Assembly: GCA_007679095.1 (NCBI GenBank)
Contig: VEFU01000013.1
Coordinates: 1 to 64,000, forward strand
Direction: 5' to 3'
DNA: 64,000 bases
From: Paenibacillus bovis
GTDB taxonomy: Bacteria > Bacillota > Bacilli > Bacillales > Bacillaceae_C
The notes below the pieces were generated by a model that made no database searches, was not told the origin of the DNA, and saw only the letters and a program-made list of their open reading frames with translations. A program made the translations under genes and the position numbers. This document shows, one piece after another, positions 1-9,175 of the stretch. Numbering within the stretch: position 1 is the first letter of the stretch; every line of letters begins with the position of its first letter.

Positions 1-40
1 AAGTGAGGCTTTTTTTGATACCTCGCTATAAGCTCTCTGG

Positions 41-66
41 AACCCCTGGCATAGCCAGGGGTTTTC
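41..66 (+). terminator. Rho-independent terminator
   Basis: A perfect 8-10 bp hairpin (CCCCTGGC / GCCAGGGG) is followed by TTTTC on the plus strand. It probably ends a gene lying left of the window; no plus-strand gene inside the window uses it. Confidence 0.6.
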
Positions 67-75
67 AAAAGATAC

Positions 76-112
76 AAAAAAAGCTGTGCAATGAATTGCA
101 CAGCCTTTTTTA
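76..112 (-). terminator. Terminator of the ABC exporter operon
   Basis: The hairpin GGCTGTGCAA / TTGCACAGC is flanked by A- and T-runs. Read on the minus strand it sits directly after the stop of the ABC gene ending at 116, with a T-run of seven. It could act in both directions. Confidence 0.8.
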
Positions 113-115
113 AGT

Positions 116-1948
116 TTATATTGCTCTCATAACTTTAAATTGAGCTTCAATTAGACGGTAATATTCACCTTTGTGTAGCATTAATTCATCATGATTTCCT
201 TCTTCGATAATATTACCTTGCTCGAGTACAAAGATTTTATCTGCTTCTCGAATTGTTGAAAGACGATGAGCGATAATAATGGATGTTCTTCCTTCTAGAA
301 GTAATTTTAACGCTTTTTGAATTTGTACTTCTGTTTCAGTATCAATACTTGCAGTTGCTTCGTCCAAAATGATAATTCTCGGATCCGCTAACAACGCCCT
401 TGCAAATGACAACAATTGTCTTTCTCCAACAGAAAGTATATTTCCGCGCTCTTCTACTTCCGTATCATATCCCATCGGTAATTTTTCAATAAATTTATTT
501 GCGCCAATCGCAGTTGCTGCTGCAATTACTTCTTCATTCGTCGCTGTTGGTCTACCGAAGCGAATATTCTCCATAATAGTACCAGAGAAGATGAACGTAT
601 CTTGTAGCACAACACTGATTTGATGACGAAGACTAGATAATGATACATCACGCAAATCATGTCCGTCGACCAAAACTGCACCAGCAGTAGGATCATAGAA
701 TCGAGAAATTAAGTTAGCTATTGTAGACTTACCAGAACCAGTATGACCAACTAGAGCAATTGTTTGGCCTGGCTTCATTTCTAGTGAAATTCCTTTTAGT
801 GCTTGACGTTTATCATCATATGAGAACTCTACATCTTTAAATTCAATTCTACCTTCAATATCATGTAATTCAATTGCTTTTTGCTTTTCATTGACAATTG
901 GACGTTCATCTAAATATTCAAAAATTCGTTCAGACGAAGACATTGCCATTAATAACTGATTATATAACTGACCAATTCTCGAAATTGGTTCCCAGAACAT
1001 ACCTAAGTAGAAAGCAAACGCAACAAATTTACCAAAAGACAAGCTGTCTGTTTGAATTAAATGTGCCCCATACCAAATTAACACAGCAGAACCAATTGCA
1101 TTTGTTAATTCAATTAATGGACGGAAGTAGGCACTTTTCTTGGAGGCGTTTCTCCATGCCTCATAGTTCTCTTCATTTACACCATTAAAGAAAGCCATGT
1201 TTTCTTTTTCTTGTGTGAAACTTTGAGTAACTCTAATTCCTTGAATACTCTCGTTCAAGTGAGAATTTAGCTTTGATTGCTTTAATCTCATGAACTGCCA
1301 AGATCTACGGATGTTACGACGTAGTTTAGTAGATATTAAGAACATTAAAGGTAAAATAATTAGAACAGCCAACATTAACTGTGGACTTAACGTGAATAAA
1401 ATAATAATAACCCCGAACAACATCAATATATCCATAAAGATATTAATAACACCATTTGTAAATAAATCTTGAAGTGAGTTAGTGTCGTTCATAATCCTTA
1501 CCAAAATTGATCCGGCTGAACGTTGATCAAAAAAGTTATGGGATAAATTTTGAACATGTGTAAAAATATGCTTCCTTAAGTCATAGACAACATTTTGTCC
1601 AAGCTCATTACTCCATTTTATACGGTAAATATTGGCGACATAAGAAATCAAATATAAGACAGCAATTGCGAATACTAGCCACATTAGCATGGAGAAGTCT
1701 CTATTCTCCTCAATCGCCTTTTCTAAAGCATAAACACCTATCATGATTGGTATTATTAATCTTACGATCGTTGTTATTAAAACCGTGATAATTGATTTTA
1801 GCAATAAATTTCTAGAATATGGTTTTAAATATTCTATTAGTCTCCCCATTTGTTTCCAGTTAAACGGCTTCTCAATTAACTGTTCAGAGGAATATCGGAA
1901 ACGCTCTAACACAAGTGGATTGACTTTTTTTGTTTTATCCATCTTCAT
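116..1948 (-). CDS. ABC exporter subunit (heterodimer partner, downstream gene)
   Basis: Half-size ABC exporter of 610 aa: an N-terminal six-helix membrane domain (about residues 50-330) and a C-terminal ATPase. Visible motifs are Walker A GHTGSGKST, signature LSVGERQLLSFARALL, Walker B IIILDEATASID with the catalytic Glu, and the H-loop IIAHRLST. The signature reads LSVGE instead of LSGGQ, the usual mark of the subunit that completes the degenerate site of a heterodimeric exporter (BmrCD, YheH/I, YfiB/C, YknU/V families). It starts 4 bases after the stop of the partner gene, so the two are translationally coupled. ATG at 1948 and ATG at 1942 both have SD-like sequence (GAGGGTGAGG). Substrate is unknown; drug or lipid export is inferred from the family. 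Confidence 0.9.
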   Translation of the reverse strand: MKMDKTKKVNPLVLERFRYSSEQLIEKPFNWKQMGRLIEYLKPYSRNLLLKSIITVLITTIVRLIIPIMIGVYALEKAIEENRDFSMLMWLVFAIAVLYLISYVANIYRIKWSNELGQNVVYDLRKHIFTHVQNLSHNFFDQRSAGSILVRIMNDTNSLQDLFTNGVINIFMDILMLFGVIIILFTLSPQLMLAVLIILPLMFLISTKLRRNIRRSWQFMRLKQSKLNSHLNESIQGIRVTQSFTQEKENMAFFNGVNEENYEAWRNASKKSAYFRPLIELTNAIGSAVLIWYGAHLIQTDSLSFGKFVAFAFYLGMFWEPISRIGQLYNQLLMAMSSSERIFEYLDERPIVNEKQKAIELHDIEGRIEFKDVEFSYDDKRQALKGISLEMKPGQTIALVGHTGSGKSTIANLISRFYDPTAGAVLVDGHDLRDVSLSSLRHQISVVLQDTFIFSGTIMENIRFGRPTATNEEVIAAATAIGANKFIEKLPMGYDTEVEERGNILSVGERQLLSFARALLADPRIIILDEATASIDTETEVQIQKALKLLLEGRTSIIIAHRLSTIREADKIFVLEQGNIIEEGNHDELMLHKGEYYRLIEAQFKVMRAI

Positions 1949-1951
1949 TCC

Positions 1952-3706
1952 TCACCCTCGCTGACCTTGCAAAATTGCTTGCTGATCCTGGAATTGGATT
2001 TTATATACACGTTCATAAGGACCGCCATTTTGAAGAAGTTGTTCATGCTTCCCTCTTTCAACAATTCTACCATTATCTAATACTAGTATCTCGTCCGCAT
2101 GTTTTAAGGAAGAAATACGATGAGCAATTATAAATGTTGTTCTTCCATTCATTACTTCACGGAGTGCACCTTGTATTTTAAACTCAGTCTCCATGTCAAC
2201 TGCACTTGTTGCATCATCTAGTATTAAAATGCTTGGATCTTGGCAGATAGCGCGAGCAATAGAAATACGTTGCTTTTGACCACCTGATAAACCTAATCCA
2301 CGTTCACCAAGTACTGTGTCGTATCCTTCAGGTAAGTCCATAATAAAATTATGTGCATCTGCTCTTTTTGCAGCTTCCATAATGTCTTCCATCGATGCTT
2401 CAGGACGACCATAAGCGATATTAGCCTTAATTGTGGAAGAAAATAGAAAACTTTCTTGCATCACAAAACCGATATTGCTTCTTAATGATTTTAAGGAGTA
2501 CTCATTTACATTTCTTCCATCAATTAGTACTTCGCCTTTCTCGGCTTCATAAAATCTAGTAATCAACTGGGTAATACTAGTTTTTCCGGAACCGGTTGCA
2601 CCCAATAATCCAATTATCTTTCCAGGCTCTGCTTTAAAGTTAATGTCTTGTAACGCTTCGTTATCATCACCTGCATACCGAAGAGATACATTCTTAAATT
2701 CAACTTCACCTAACAACCTTTCTGGAGCATAGGCATCCTCTTTCTCTTGGATTTCTTCCTTCACTTCGAGTACTTCTAGTAATCTTTCACCAGAAGCCTT
2801 AGACTGAGAAAACATGTTAATTGTAAATCCAAGACTCATGATTGGCCATAATACAAAACCTACAAGACTGTAAAATGCTACTAATTCACCTGGAGTTAAG
2901 CTGCCATTGATTACAAGGTAACCCCCGAATGAAAGCATCACTACAACACAGAGGTTTCCGAGGAATTCCATCAATGGAAAATACTTCGCCCAAATTCCAG
3001 ATGTAAAGATCATTTGGTCTTTGTAATCCGTATTCGATACATTAAATTTACCATTTTGAAATTCTTCACGTGACAAAGATTTGACTGTGTTAATCCCAGA
3101 AATATTCTCTTGAACATTCGTATTTAATCTTCCGAATGATTTTCTAATCCCTCGGAATGCAGGATGCACAGAGCGATCAAACTTATATACGACAAAGAGT
3201 AGAAAAGGTAATGATACCATTGTAGCAAGAGTAAGTGGTACAGAATAAAAGAACATAACCCCGAATGCTACTGATAACATTAATATGAATCTAAATAACT
3301 CGGAAAACCCCATAGATAAAAAGAATCTGAAAGTCTCCACATCTGCTGTTAATCGTGACATTAAATCCCCTGTTTTTGCGTTATCATAATAACTAAATGG
3401 CAAAAACTGTAGTTTTTCATATAGTGCGTTCCGCATTCTATACACAGATTTAATTCCAAATAAATCACCGGTATATTGCTGGATATATGTTGCTATTCCT
3501 TTGATAACCATAATTCCAAGAAATCCTAAAGTTAGTGTTGGAATTAAATCATACTGACCCTTATATATCACCTTATCAATCGTTTGTTGTAGTATAACCG
3601 GATATACTACTGTGAGTCCTGTTACAATTAACAAGAAAACCATTGAAAAGATGAAGTAATTTTTATATGGCCAGTAGTATTGCCTTAACTTTTTAAAAAC
3701 TTCCAC
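1952..3706 (-). CDS. ABC exporter subunit (heterodimer partner, upstream gene)
   Basis: Second half of the heterodimeric exporter, 584 aa from a GTG at 3706. That start follows GGGAGGG by 6 bases and gives the family-typical beginning VEVFKKLRQYYWPYK; a longer reading to 3736 would put the SD inside the gene. Membrane domain about residues 20-310, then ATPase with Walker A GATGSGKTS, signature LSGGQKQRISIARAI and Walker B ILILDDATSAVD. The catalytic Glu is replaced by Asp, so this subunit carries the degenerate nucleotide site, which pairs with the LSVGE signature of the downstream subunit. Both partners together form one active and one degenerate ATPase site. Confidence 0.9.
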   Translation of the reverse strand: MEVFKKLRQYYWPYKNYFIFSMVFLLIVTGLTVVYPVILQQTIDKVIYKGQYDLIPTLTLGFLGIMVIKGIATYIQQYTGDLFGIKSVYRMRNALYEKLQFLPFSYYDNAKTGDLMSRLTADVETFRFFLSMGFSELFRFILMLSVAFGVMFFYSVPLTLATMVSLPFLLFVVYKFDRSVHPAFRGIRKSFGRLNTNVQENISGINTVKSLSREEFQNGKFNVSNTDYKDQMIFTSGIWAKYFPLMEFLGNLCVVVMLSFGGYLVINGSLTPGELVAFYSLVGFVLWPIMSLGFTINMFSQSKASGERLLEVLEVKEEIQEKEDAYAPERLLGEVEFKNVSLRYAGDDNEALQDINFKAEPGKIIGLLGATGSGKTSITQLITRFYEAEKGEVLIDGRNVNEYSLKSLRSNIGFVMQESFLFSSTIKANIAYGRPEASMEDIMEAAKRADAHNFIMDLPEGYDTVLGERGLGLSGGQKQRISIARAICQDPSILILDDATSAVDMETEFKIQGALREVMNGRTTFIIAHRISSLKHADEILVLDNGRIVERGKHEQLLQNGGPYERVYKIQFQDQQAILQGQRG

Positions 3707-3892
3707 GCAATTCCCTCCCTTATGCCAAATGACCATGATAATAAATATATCGGTTTACGAATTATTTTTCCAGTATTTTTTCAATTATTTTCATTTTTCC
3801 ATCCAATTAACGAACCCCCCTACATCAAAAGTCTGAGAAGAAAAAAATCATAAGTTCATTCCAAGCAAGTTTTTAAAAAAAGTGTAAGTTAA

Positions 3893-3930
3893 ATAAAAAA
3901 AGAATGCCCTAAAAATAATATGGGCACTCA
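3893..3930 (-). terminator. Terminator after the MFS gene
   Basis: On the minus strand GAGTGCCC pairs with GGGCATTC and is followed by a run of seven T, about 45 bases past the stop of the MFS gene at 3978. Confidence 0.75.
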
Positions 3931-3977
3931 TAACATCTTATGAACTTTGATTATTATTCTTTTTGATTAAATAGCAA

Positions 3978-5501
3978 CTATTTATTTACTACTTTTTCAT
4001 TTGAATCAACGTTCATTCTAGGCAATAGGAATATAAGGAAAAAACTAATAAGTGCCACGAAAAGTATTGTAATGTATACCGTGTGAAGCGATATCTCTAA
4101 TCCTTCTTGAAGTAAATTCTTAACCTCCGGTAAAAGAGTATTTCTTTCTTCTTCATTCAATAACTTATTCGTCGAGTCCAATGTCAAGAGCTCACCAATA
4201 TCGTTTCCTTGTTTTGAAAAATAACGCATAATTTGACCATTTAGAATTCCACCTAAAAGTGCAGCACCAACTGTATTACCAAGATTCCGCATAAACATAT
4301 TAGATGCAGTAGCAATGCCTCGTTGTTGCCATGCTACAGCTTCTTGTATTAGTACAATAAAGGATGTTGATGTTAGTCCCATTCCTACTCCTACAAAAAA
4401 GGATGAAACAGCTGCTCCTATAGGACCGAACTCCGGAACAATGAATACAAATAAACTGCCACCAATTACTAATGAGATACCTCCTAAAATGGAGGTATTT
4501 CGAAAACCAATTGTAAGTATCAATCTTCCTGATAATGTCGATGCTATTGGCCACCCAATAGACATGGCTGTTAATGTAAAACCAGCAATAGTTGCATTCT
4601 TCTCCATTACACCTTGAACAAACGCAGGTAGAAAACTCGAAATACCAATTAATATTATCCCTGTTAGAAACGAGACAATATTAGCTATTAATATGGGACG
4701 AGTATTCCATAATGAGAAAGGCATCATTGGTTCAGGTGTTTTTCTTTCCTTTAAAATAAATAAAATAAGCGTAACGAAAGAGATCATTGATATTAATATT
4801 GTCTCCATCGAATACCATTCCCATTGTACTCCTCCTTCTACTAGGACGAGCATACAAGCAGATACTGAAACTGTAAGCAGAATCGCTCCTACATAATCAA
4901 TAGATGCTTTTCTTTTTACATTAGATTCCTGTAGAAAAACCCATAATCCAATCATCGCAATGAAACCGATAGGAATGTTAACCCAGAATACCCAACGCCA
5001 GCTTACATATTCAACGAGCAAGCCACCTACTGCAGGACCCATTACTGCTGAAATTCCCCAAACACTAGATAAATACCCTTGTATTTTAGCCCGTTCCTCT
5101 TTCGGATAAATATCTCCGATTATAGTAGTTGCAATCGGCATAACTGCACCAGCACCAATGCCTTGTACAAAGCGATAAACAATCAACTGATTCATTGTTA
5201 GAGCAAATCCACAAAGTACTGACCCAATAAGAAAAATGATAATTCCAATTGAGATGATTATTTTCCTTCCAAATAAATCTGCTAATTTTCCGTAAATCAG
5301 AACTGTAATCGTTGTCATTAATAAATACGATGAAAATACCCAGCTATAATGTGAGAAGCCACCCAGGTCACCAACAATCGCAGGTATAGCGGTAGCAACA
5401 ATTGTTCCTTCAATTGCCCCCATAAACATTACAAGCATAACACAGATAAGTACATAGACTCGCTTCGTTTGTTTTGTATTGGATATTGTATGTAGGCTCA
5501 A
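3978..5501 (-). CDS. DHA2-family multidrug MFS transporter
   Basis: 507 aa with about 14 predicted membrane helices, the size and topology of drug:H+ antiporter-2 (EmrB/QacA) proteins. Motif A is GKLADLFGRK after helix 2, and motif C is GISAVMGPAVGGLL in helix 5, the antiporter signature. The start is a TTG at 5501, preceded by GGAGTGGG. Monocistronic: it has its own downstream terminator and the darB terminator lies upstream. B. subtilis has an MFS gene (ykuC) next to ykyB, but that is a 12-helix protein, so this is not simply its orthologue. Substrate cannot be read from the sequence. Confidence 0.88.
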   Translation of the reverse strand: MSLHTISNTKQTKRVYVLICVMLVMFMGAIEGTIVATAIPAIVGDLGGFSHYSWVFSSYLLMTTITVLIYGKLADLFGRKIIISIGIIIFLIGSVLCGFALTMNQLIVYRFVQGIGAGAVMPIATTIIGDIYPKEERAKIQGYLSSVWGISAVMGPAVGGLLVEYVSWRWVFWVNIPIGFIAMIGLWVFLQESNVKRKASIDYVGAILLTVSVSACMLVLVEGGVQWEWYSMETILISMISFVTLILFILKERKTPEPMMPFSLWNTRPILIANIVSFLTGIILIGISSFLPAFVQGVMEKNATIAGFTLTAMSIGWPIASTLSGRLILTIGFRNTSILGGISLVIGGSLFVFIVPEFGPIGAAVSSFFVGVGMGLTSTSFIVLIQEAVAWQQRGIATASNMFMRNLGNTVGAALLGGILNGQIMRYFSKQGNDIGELLTLDSTNKLLNEEERNTLLPEVKNLLQEGLEISLHTVYITILFVALISFFLIFLLPRMNVDSNEKVVNK

Positions 5502-5536
5502 CTAACATCCCACTCCATTCAAAATCGGGAAATAGT

Positions 5537-5568
5537 AAATGTAGCCCCTACATCCAGGAGCTACATTT
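5537..5568 (-). terminator. Terminator after darB
   Basis: An inverted repeat (AAATGTAG / CTACATTT) starts immediately after the darB stop. The T-run is short and broken, so efficiency is uncertain. Confidence 0.5.
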
Positions 5569-5569
5569 A

Positions 5570-6010
5570 TTATTGATTAATAATATGATGTTTCAATTCT
5601 TTCAAAAGAATCCTTCTCGTGAAAATGCCCTCAAAAAAACCTTCACTATCCTCAACACAAAGAAAAGGATGGTTAATCAATAAATCAATCGCTGTTTCGA
5701 GGTTCTCTTCCAAAGTAATTTTGGGTATTTTAACTAACATTACATCTTCCACTTTTTTATCGGCTAATTTTTCAAATTCAATCCGTTCTAGTCCTAAAAG
5801 GGATTCTGTAATCATTGCAGAACTAATGAGTCCATGTAAACGAAATCTGGCATCCAGAACTGGTATAGCGGAATACCCACTCTTTGTCAGTACTAGGAGT
5901 GCATGTTCTAGACTATTCCCAATTTGCACATGTGCAACTTTTTCTGCGGGTATCATATACTTACTAATTTTTGGTTCTATAAAATCTTGATTATGACGTA
6001 AGGAAAGCAT
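5570..6010 (-). CDS. darB: c-di-AMP receptor DarB/CbpB (YkuL), CBS-domain protein
   Basis: 146 aa, two CBS domains (about residues 15-70 and 85-140) and nothing else. The string AEKVAHVQIGNSLEHALLVL, the LERIEFEKL segment and the FTRRILLKELK end match B. subtilis YkuL. In B. subtilis DarB binds cyclic di-AMP and, when unliganded, stimulates Rel (stringent response) and pyruvate carboxylase (established for that species; inferred here). The ATG at 6010 has GGGAG 8 bases upstream. It sits next to ykuJ and ykyB as in the yku region of B. subtilis. Confidence 0.9.
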   Translation of the reverse strand: MLSLRHNQDFIEPKISKYMIPAEKVAHVQIGNSLEHALLVLTKSGYSAIPVLDARFRLHGLISSAMITESLLGLERIEFEKLADKKVEDVMLVKIPKITLEENLETAIDLLINHPFLCVEDSEGFFEGIFTRRILLKELKHHIINQ

Positions 6011-6104
6011 CGAAAAACTCCCTCATCTCTATATTTCATTTCTAATTCATTTTAACATAATTGTATATAGAAGATTGGGTTAATGTGTAAATTCCATTAA
6101 GAAT

Positions 6105-6362
6105 TCATGAAGATGATGTTTTTTCCTCTTGTACAATCTCAAAGATTTCAATGGCAGCCATATCAATATCATCAAATTGATATTTTTTCTTGTAACGATC
6201 TTTATCATATTCTTCTACTTCATACATATTAGTTGCTGGAAAGTATTTAACCTGACATAATACCTTCCCATTTACTTCAAATAACCTTTGCGGTAAATCC
6301 TCATGATCTTCTGATTTTTGCATTGATTGCAACCTTTGAATTATTCCTGCTAATTGAGACAT
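6105..6362 (-). CDS. ykuJ: YkuJ family protein (DUF1797)
   Basis: 85 aa small soluble protein. It begins MSQLAGIIQRLQSMQ and contains RLFEVNGKVLCQVKYF and DIDMAAIEIFEIVQ, the YkuJ family pattern. Function is unknown. The B. subtilis protein is 79 aa, so length is normal. Divergent from ykyB, with which it shares the 190-base intergenic region. Confidence 0.88.
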   Translation of the reverse strand: MSQLAGIIQRLQSMQKSEDHEDLPQRLFEVNGKVLCQVKYFPATNMYEVEEYDKDRYKKKYQFDDIDMAAIEIFEIVQEEKTSSS

Positions 6363-6556
6363 TTAAAAACTCCTTTCTTTGGAAAGCCACTTGTTATTAT
6401 AAAAGAGTTTGGTATGTGATTGCAAACATCAAAAAATTCACTTTTATTAATATTAATCAATACTGTTAAAATCTACTTCGTTCTCTTTCCTTATAATAAA
6501 TACAATGATATAATATGCATAATTTAGTTTCTTAAAATAAAGAAAGGTGAAATTTA

Positions 6557-7012
6557 ATGGATTATCGAACCCGTAATTCAACCGAACTTACTGTATCGAA
6601 CCTATCACAAGCCATTTTTACCGTTAATCGGCATGCAAAAACAGCTACTAATCCTTCATTTTTATATGACCTAAAAAAAACAGCAATAAACAAAATGATT
6701 CGAGAAAAAAAAGCAACAAAAATAGGTCTTCATTTCTCAAGAAACCCGAAATTTAGTCAACAAAGATCTGATGTACTTATCGAATGTGGTGACTATTTGT
6801 TTCATATTCCCCCAACAAAAGAGGATTTTAAAGAATTGCCTCATCTTGGTCAGCTAGACTCAAATTTCCGCAACCCAAAAACCTACATGTCTCTCAGTAT
6901 AGCAAAAAAAATACTTCAACGTTATACCGGCATAAAGGAAGACAATAAACCTCAAACAAGGACACCTAATAAACCGGTATTTAAGAAGCTTGGGGAAAGT
7001 TTTTATAATTAG
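6557..7012 (+). CDS. ykyB: YkyB family protein
   Basis: 151 aa, with the conserved strings LSQAIFTVNRHAKTA, KIGLHFSRNPKFSQQ, IPPTKEDF and the C-terminal FKKLGESF that define YkyB of Bacillaceae. No catalytic motif, signal peptide or membrane segment is visible. Function unknown. Preceded by GAAAGGTG 8 bases before the ATG. It converges on the cheV-like gene and shares its terminator, the same neighbour pair as in B. subtilis. Confidence 0.88.
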   Translation: MDYRTRNSTELTVSNLSQAIFTVNRHAKTATNPSFLYDLKKTAINKMIREKKATKIGLHFSRNPKFSQQRSDVLIECGDYLFHIPPTKEDFKELPHLGQLDSNFRNPKTYMSLSIAKKILQRYTGIKEDNKPQTRTPNKPVFKKLGESFYN

Positions 7013-7055
7013 AAATAGCCCGGACTCCTTCTATAAGGACTTCGGGCTATATTTC
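7013..7055. terminator. Bidirectional terminator between ykyB and the CheW-domain gene
   Basis: A long stem (ATAGCCCGGA / TTCGGGCTAT with AAGGA pairing inside) lies between two convergent stop codons, with weak T-runs on both sides. Confidence 0.7.
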
Positions 7056-7063
7056 TTTTGCTT

Positions 7064-7513
7064 TTATGCTATATTTTTGTGATTTTGAATTGTATCCAAA
7101 ACCTTTGTAAAATCTACTAATTTTATCGCTTCTTTACTACCAACCAGTACTTCAGCAATTATGAATGATTCTTTTACATCTTGCACATCCTCTATTTCTA
7201 CTATTTGTTCAGAGGATACTCGAACAATATCATTAACTTCTTCTACTGGAAAAACAACACTGTGTCCTTTCACTTTGGCAACAATAAAGCGTGTATAGTT
7301 TAGATGTAAATCGTTGTTATTCCATAATCTACCAAAGTCAATAACAGGTAGAATTTCTCCCCTAAGCTGGATTATTCCCGTTATTGCGGGGTGTGCATAT
7401 GGAATTGGTGTAATAGTAGTACTCTGAATAATTTCTTGTACTAGTAAGACATCTATTCCGTAACTTTTCCTAGCTAACCGAAATTCAATCATTTCTTTAC
7501 TTTCATCTTTCAT
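7064..7513 (-). CDS. CheW-domain chemotaxis coupling protein at the cheV position (no receiver domain)
   Basis: 149 aa forming one CheW domain: KSYGIDVLLVQEIIQ, the conserved GIIQLRGEILPVIDF strand, and VVFPVEEVNDIVRV. Such proteins couple chemoreceptors to CheA. It lies next to ykyB, where B. subtilis has cheV, but CheV is about 300 aa with a C-terminal phosphorylatable receiver, and here the gene stops after the CheW part, directly before a terminator. It is therefore either a CheV that lost its receiver or a second CheW. The sequence YGIDVLLVQEIIQ resembles CheV more than B. subtilis CheW (judged by eye). Confidence 0.8.
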   Translation of the reverse strand: MKDESKEMIEFRLARKSYGIDVLLVQEIIQSTTITPIPYAHPAITGIIQLRGEILPVIDFGRLWNNNDLHLNYTRFIVAKVKGHSVVFPVEEVNDIVRVSSEQIVEIEDVQDVKESFIIAEVLVGSKEAIKLVDFTKVLDTIQNHKNIA

Positions 7514-7555
7514 ATACTCTTCAAACCTTTCATATACTCTTCAAACCTTTCATAT
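7511..7555 (-). repeat. Tandem 20-bp duplication over the translation start of the CheW-domain gene
   Basis: Two perfect head-to-tail copies of CATATACTCTTCAAACCTTT (7511-7530 and 7531-7550) plus the first bases of a third. On the minus strand each copy carries AAAGG and an ATG. The two extra ATGs open a seven-codon frame, MKGLKSI, whose TGA overlaps the next ATG. Confidence 0.85.
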
Positions 7556-7567
7556 TCAATGCCGATT

Positions 7568-8440
7568 TTATTCCCAAAACTTAATTAATGCTTGTGTACC
7601 ACTATTTTCTTCCCCATTTTGAGCAAGGGTTGCATACATTTGTTTCGCTAATTTTAGTCCTGGTAATTGTAGATTCATTTTCTCAGCTTCCTCAATAGCA
7701 ATGCTCATATCCTTAATAAAATGCTTAATAAAAAAACCAGGCGAATAATCCTTCTTTAATACACGAGGAATTAAATTTGACATAGACCAACTACCGGCTG
7801 CACCATTACTAATGGATTTTAATACAGTTTCTGGATCGAGACCTGCTTTTTGTGCATAGACAAACGCTTCTGTAACACCGATCATATTGGAGGCAATTGC
7901 AATCTGATTACACATTTTTGTGTGTTGCCCAGACCCTGCAGGACCTTGAAATACAATATTCTCTCCAATGACTTGGAACAGTGATAATACTTTATCAAAA
8001 GTACTCCTGTCCCCACCAACCATAATAGATAATGTAGCATTTTTAGCTCCAATATCACCACCTGACACAGGTGCATCTAATGCTTCCACTCTGTGCTCTT
8101 TAGCAAGCTGGAAAATTTGTTTCGCTAGTGTCGGTGTTGATGTTGTCATATCTACTAATATAGTTCCCTCTTGAACTCCAGCAAAAATTCCCTCAGATCC
8201 TAAATACACTTCTTCTACATCATGAGGGTACCCAACCATAGTGAATATAACATCTGATATTTCAGCTAGCTGTCTAGGACTGTCACACCATTTTGCTCCT
8301 TCTGTAAGTAACGTATTAGCTTTTGATTTTGTTCTAGTATTTATAGTTACAGTAAAGCCGTTACTCATTAAATTACGGACAATACTCTCACCCATTACAC
8401 CTATTCCAATAAAACCAATTCTAGTATTAGTATCCATCAT
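7568..8440 (-). CDS. ykwC: YkwC-type beta-hydroxyacid dehydrogenase (NAD(P)-dependent)
   Basis: 290 aa of the 3-hydroxyisobutyrate dehydrogenase family. The N-terminal Rossmann fold has GFIGIGVMGESI. The substrate motif DAPVSGGDIGAKN lies near residue 120, and the catalytic Lys is in GSGQHTKMCNQIA. The strings TMVGYPHDVEEVY, GAAGSWSMSNL and GEENSGTQALIKFW match YkwC of B. subtilis closely. I place the start at ATG 8440 (or 8437), 8 bases after AGGAAGG; the longer frame to 8467 would contain the SD. Substrate unknown. Just downstream of the VOC gene (8498), so probably one transcript. Confidence 0.87.
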   Translation of the reverse strand: MMDTNTRIGFIGIGVMGESIVRNLMSNGFTVTINTRTKSKANTLLTEGAKWCDSPRQLAEISDVIFTMVGYPHDVEEVYLGSEGIFAGVQEGTILVDMTTSTPTLAKQIFQLAKEHRVEALDAPVSGGDIGAKNATLSIMVGGDRSTFDKVLSLFQVIGENIVFQGPAGSGQHTKMCNQIAIASNMIGVTEAFVYAQKAGLDPETVLKSISNGAAGSWSMSNLIPRVLKKDYSPGFFIKHFIKDMSIAIEEAEKMNLQLPGLKLAKQMYATLAQNGEENSGTQALIKFWE

Positions 8441-8497
8441 AATAGTGTCCTTCCTTTTATGTAGCAAAGAGAAAACCTTTACAGCTACATCTAAATA

Positions 8498-8881
8498 TTA
8501 TTTTCCCTCTATATTTAACTCAATCAAATTATTATCTGGGTCAGTACAAAATACTTGGACAAAACCACTTTTCGTCCCTTTATTCTCAAAATACGGAACA
8601 TTATTTTCTCGTAAACATGTAATTGCTGCATCGTAATTTTTCACTCTAATTGCAAAATGCCCATCTTTTGTATCTATATTTTTTTTCGCTCTAAATGTAC
8701 TGGATTCAGGATAGGCGATTAGATGAAGCTGTTGATCTCCAATTTGATACCATGCTCCTGGAAAATCAAATGGTGGACGCTCTATTTCTGTTAATCCGAG
8801 AATGTTTCCATAGAAATGCTTACACTCCTCCAGTTTTGTTACTGTAAGACTTACATGGTGCATCCCAACAATTTCAATCAT
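8498..8881 (-). CDS. VOC/glyoxalase-fold protein
   Basis: 127 aa with one complete VOC domain. Likely metal ligands are His at GMHHVSL, His at QLHLIAY, His at DGHFAIRV and Glu at LIELNIEGK, the pattern of single-domain glyoxalase/dioxygenase or fosfomycin-resistance-like proteins. Preceded by AGAGGGGAAG. It is the first gene of a two-gene unit with ykwC. Reaction not identifiable from sequence. Confidence 0.8.
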   Translation of the reverse strand: MIEIVGMHHVSLTVTKLEECKHFYGNILGLTEIERPPFDFPGAWYQIGDQQLHLIAYPESSTFRAKKNIDTKDGHFAIRVKNYDAAITCLRENNVPYFENKGTKSGFVQVFCTDPDNNLIELNIEGK

Positions 8882-9039
8882 TATGCTCTTCCCCTCTCAT
8901 ATAATTCTAAAATATTTCTATTATTACCATACTATTCTCTCTAAGCGAATACCATTATTTTTTACTTAATTAGAACTTCACTTGAGCTACACATAAAGAT
9001 TGGATGATTTCACTAATAGTTATTTTCATTCATAACATA

Positions 9040-9070
9040 AAAAAATCCGCTAGACAAATGTCTAGCGGTA
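9040..9070 (-). terminator. Terminator of ptsHI
   Basis: A perfect 10-bp stem (CCGCTAGACA / TGTCTAGCGG) followed on the minus strand by ATTTTTTT, about 100 bases after the ptsI stop. The rest of the gap 8882-9175 shows nothing further. Confidence 0.8.
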
Positions 9071-9175
9071 AAAAGGGGGAAAAATGAGAATGAAATGACT
9101 AGGAATCGTCATATCAATCATGATTATTAGTCTATACCACCTTTTTATAATTTATACACTCAGATAACATTACAA

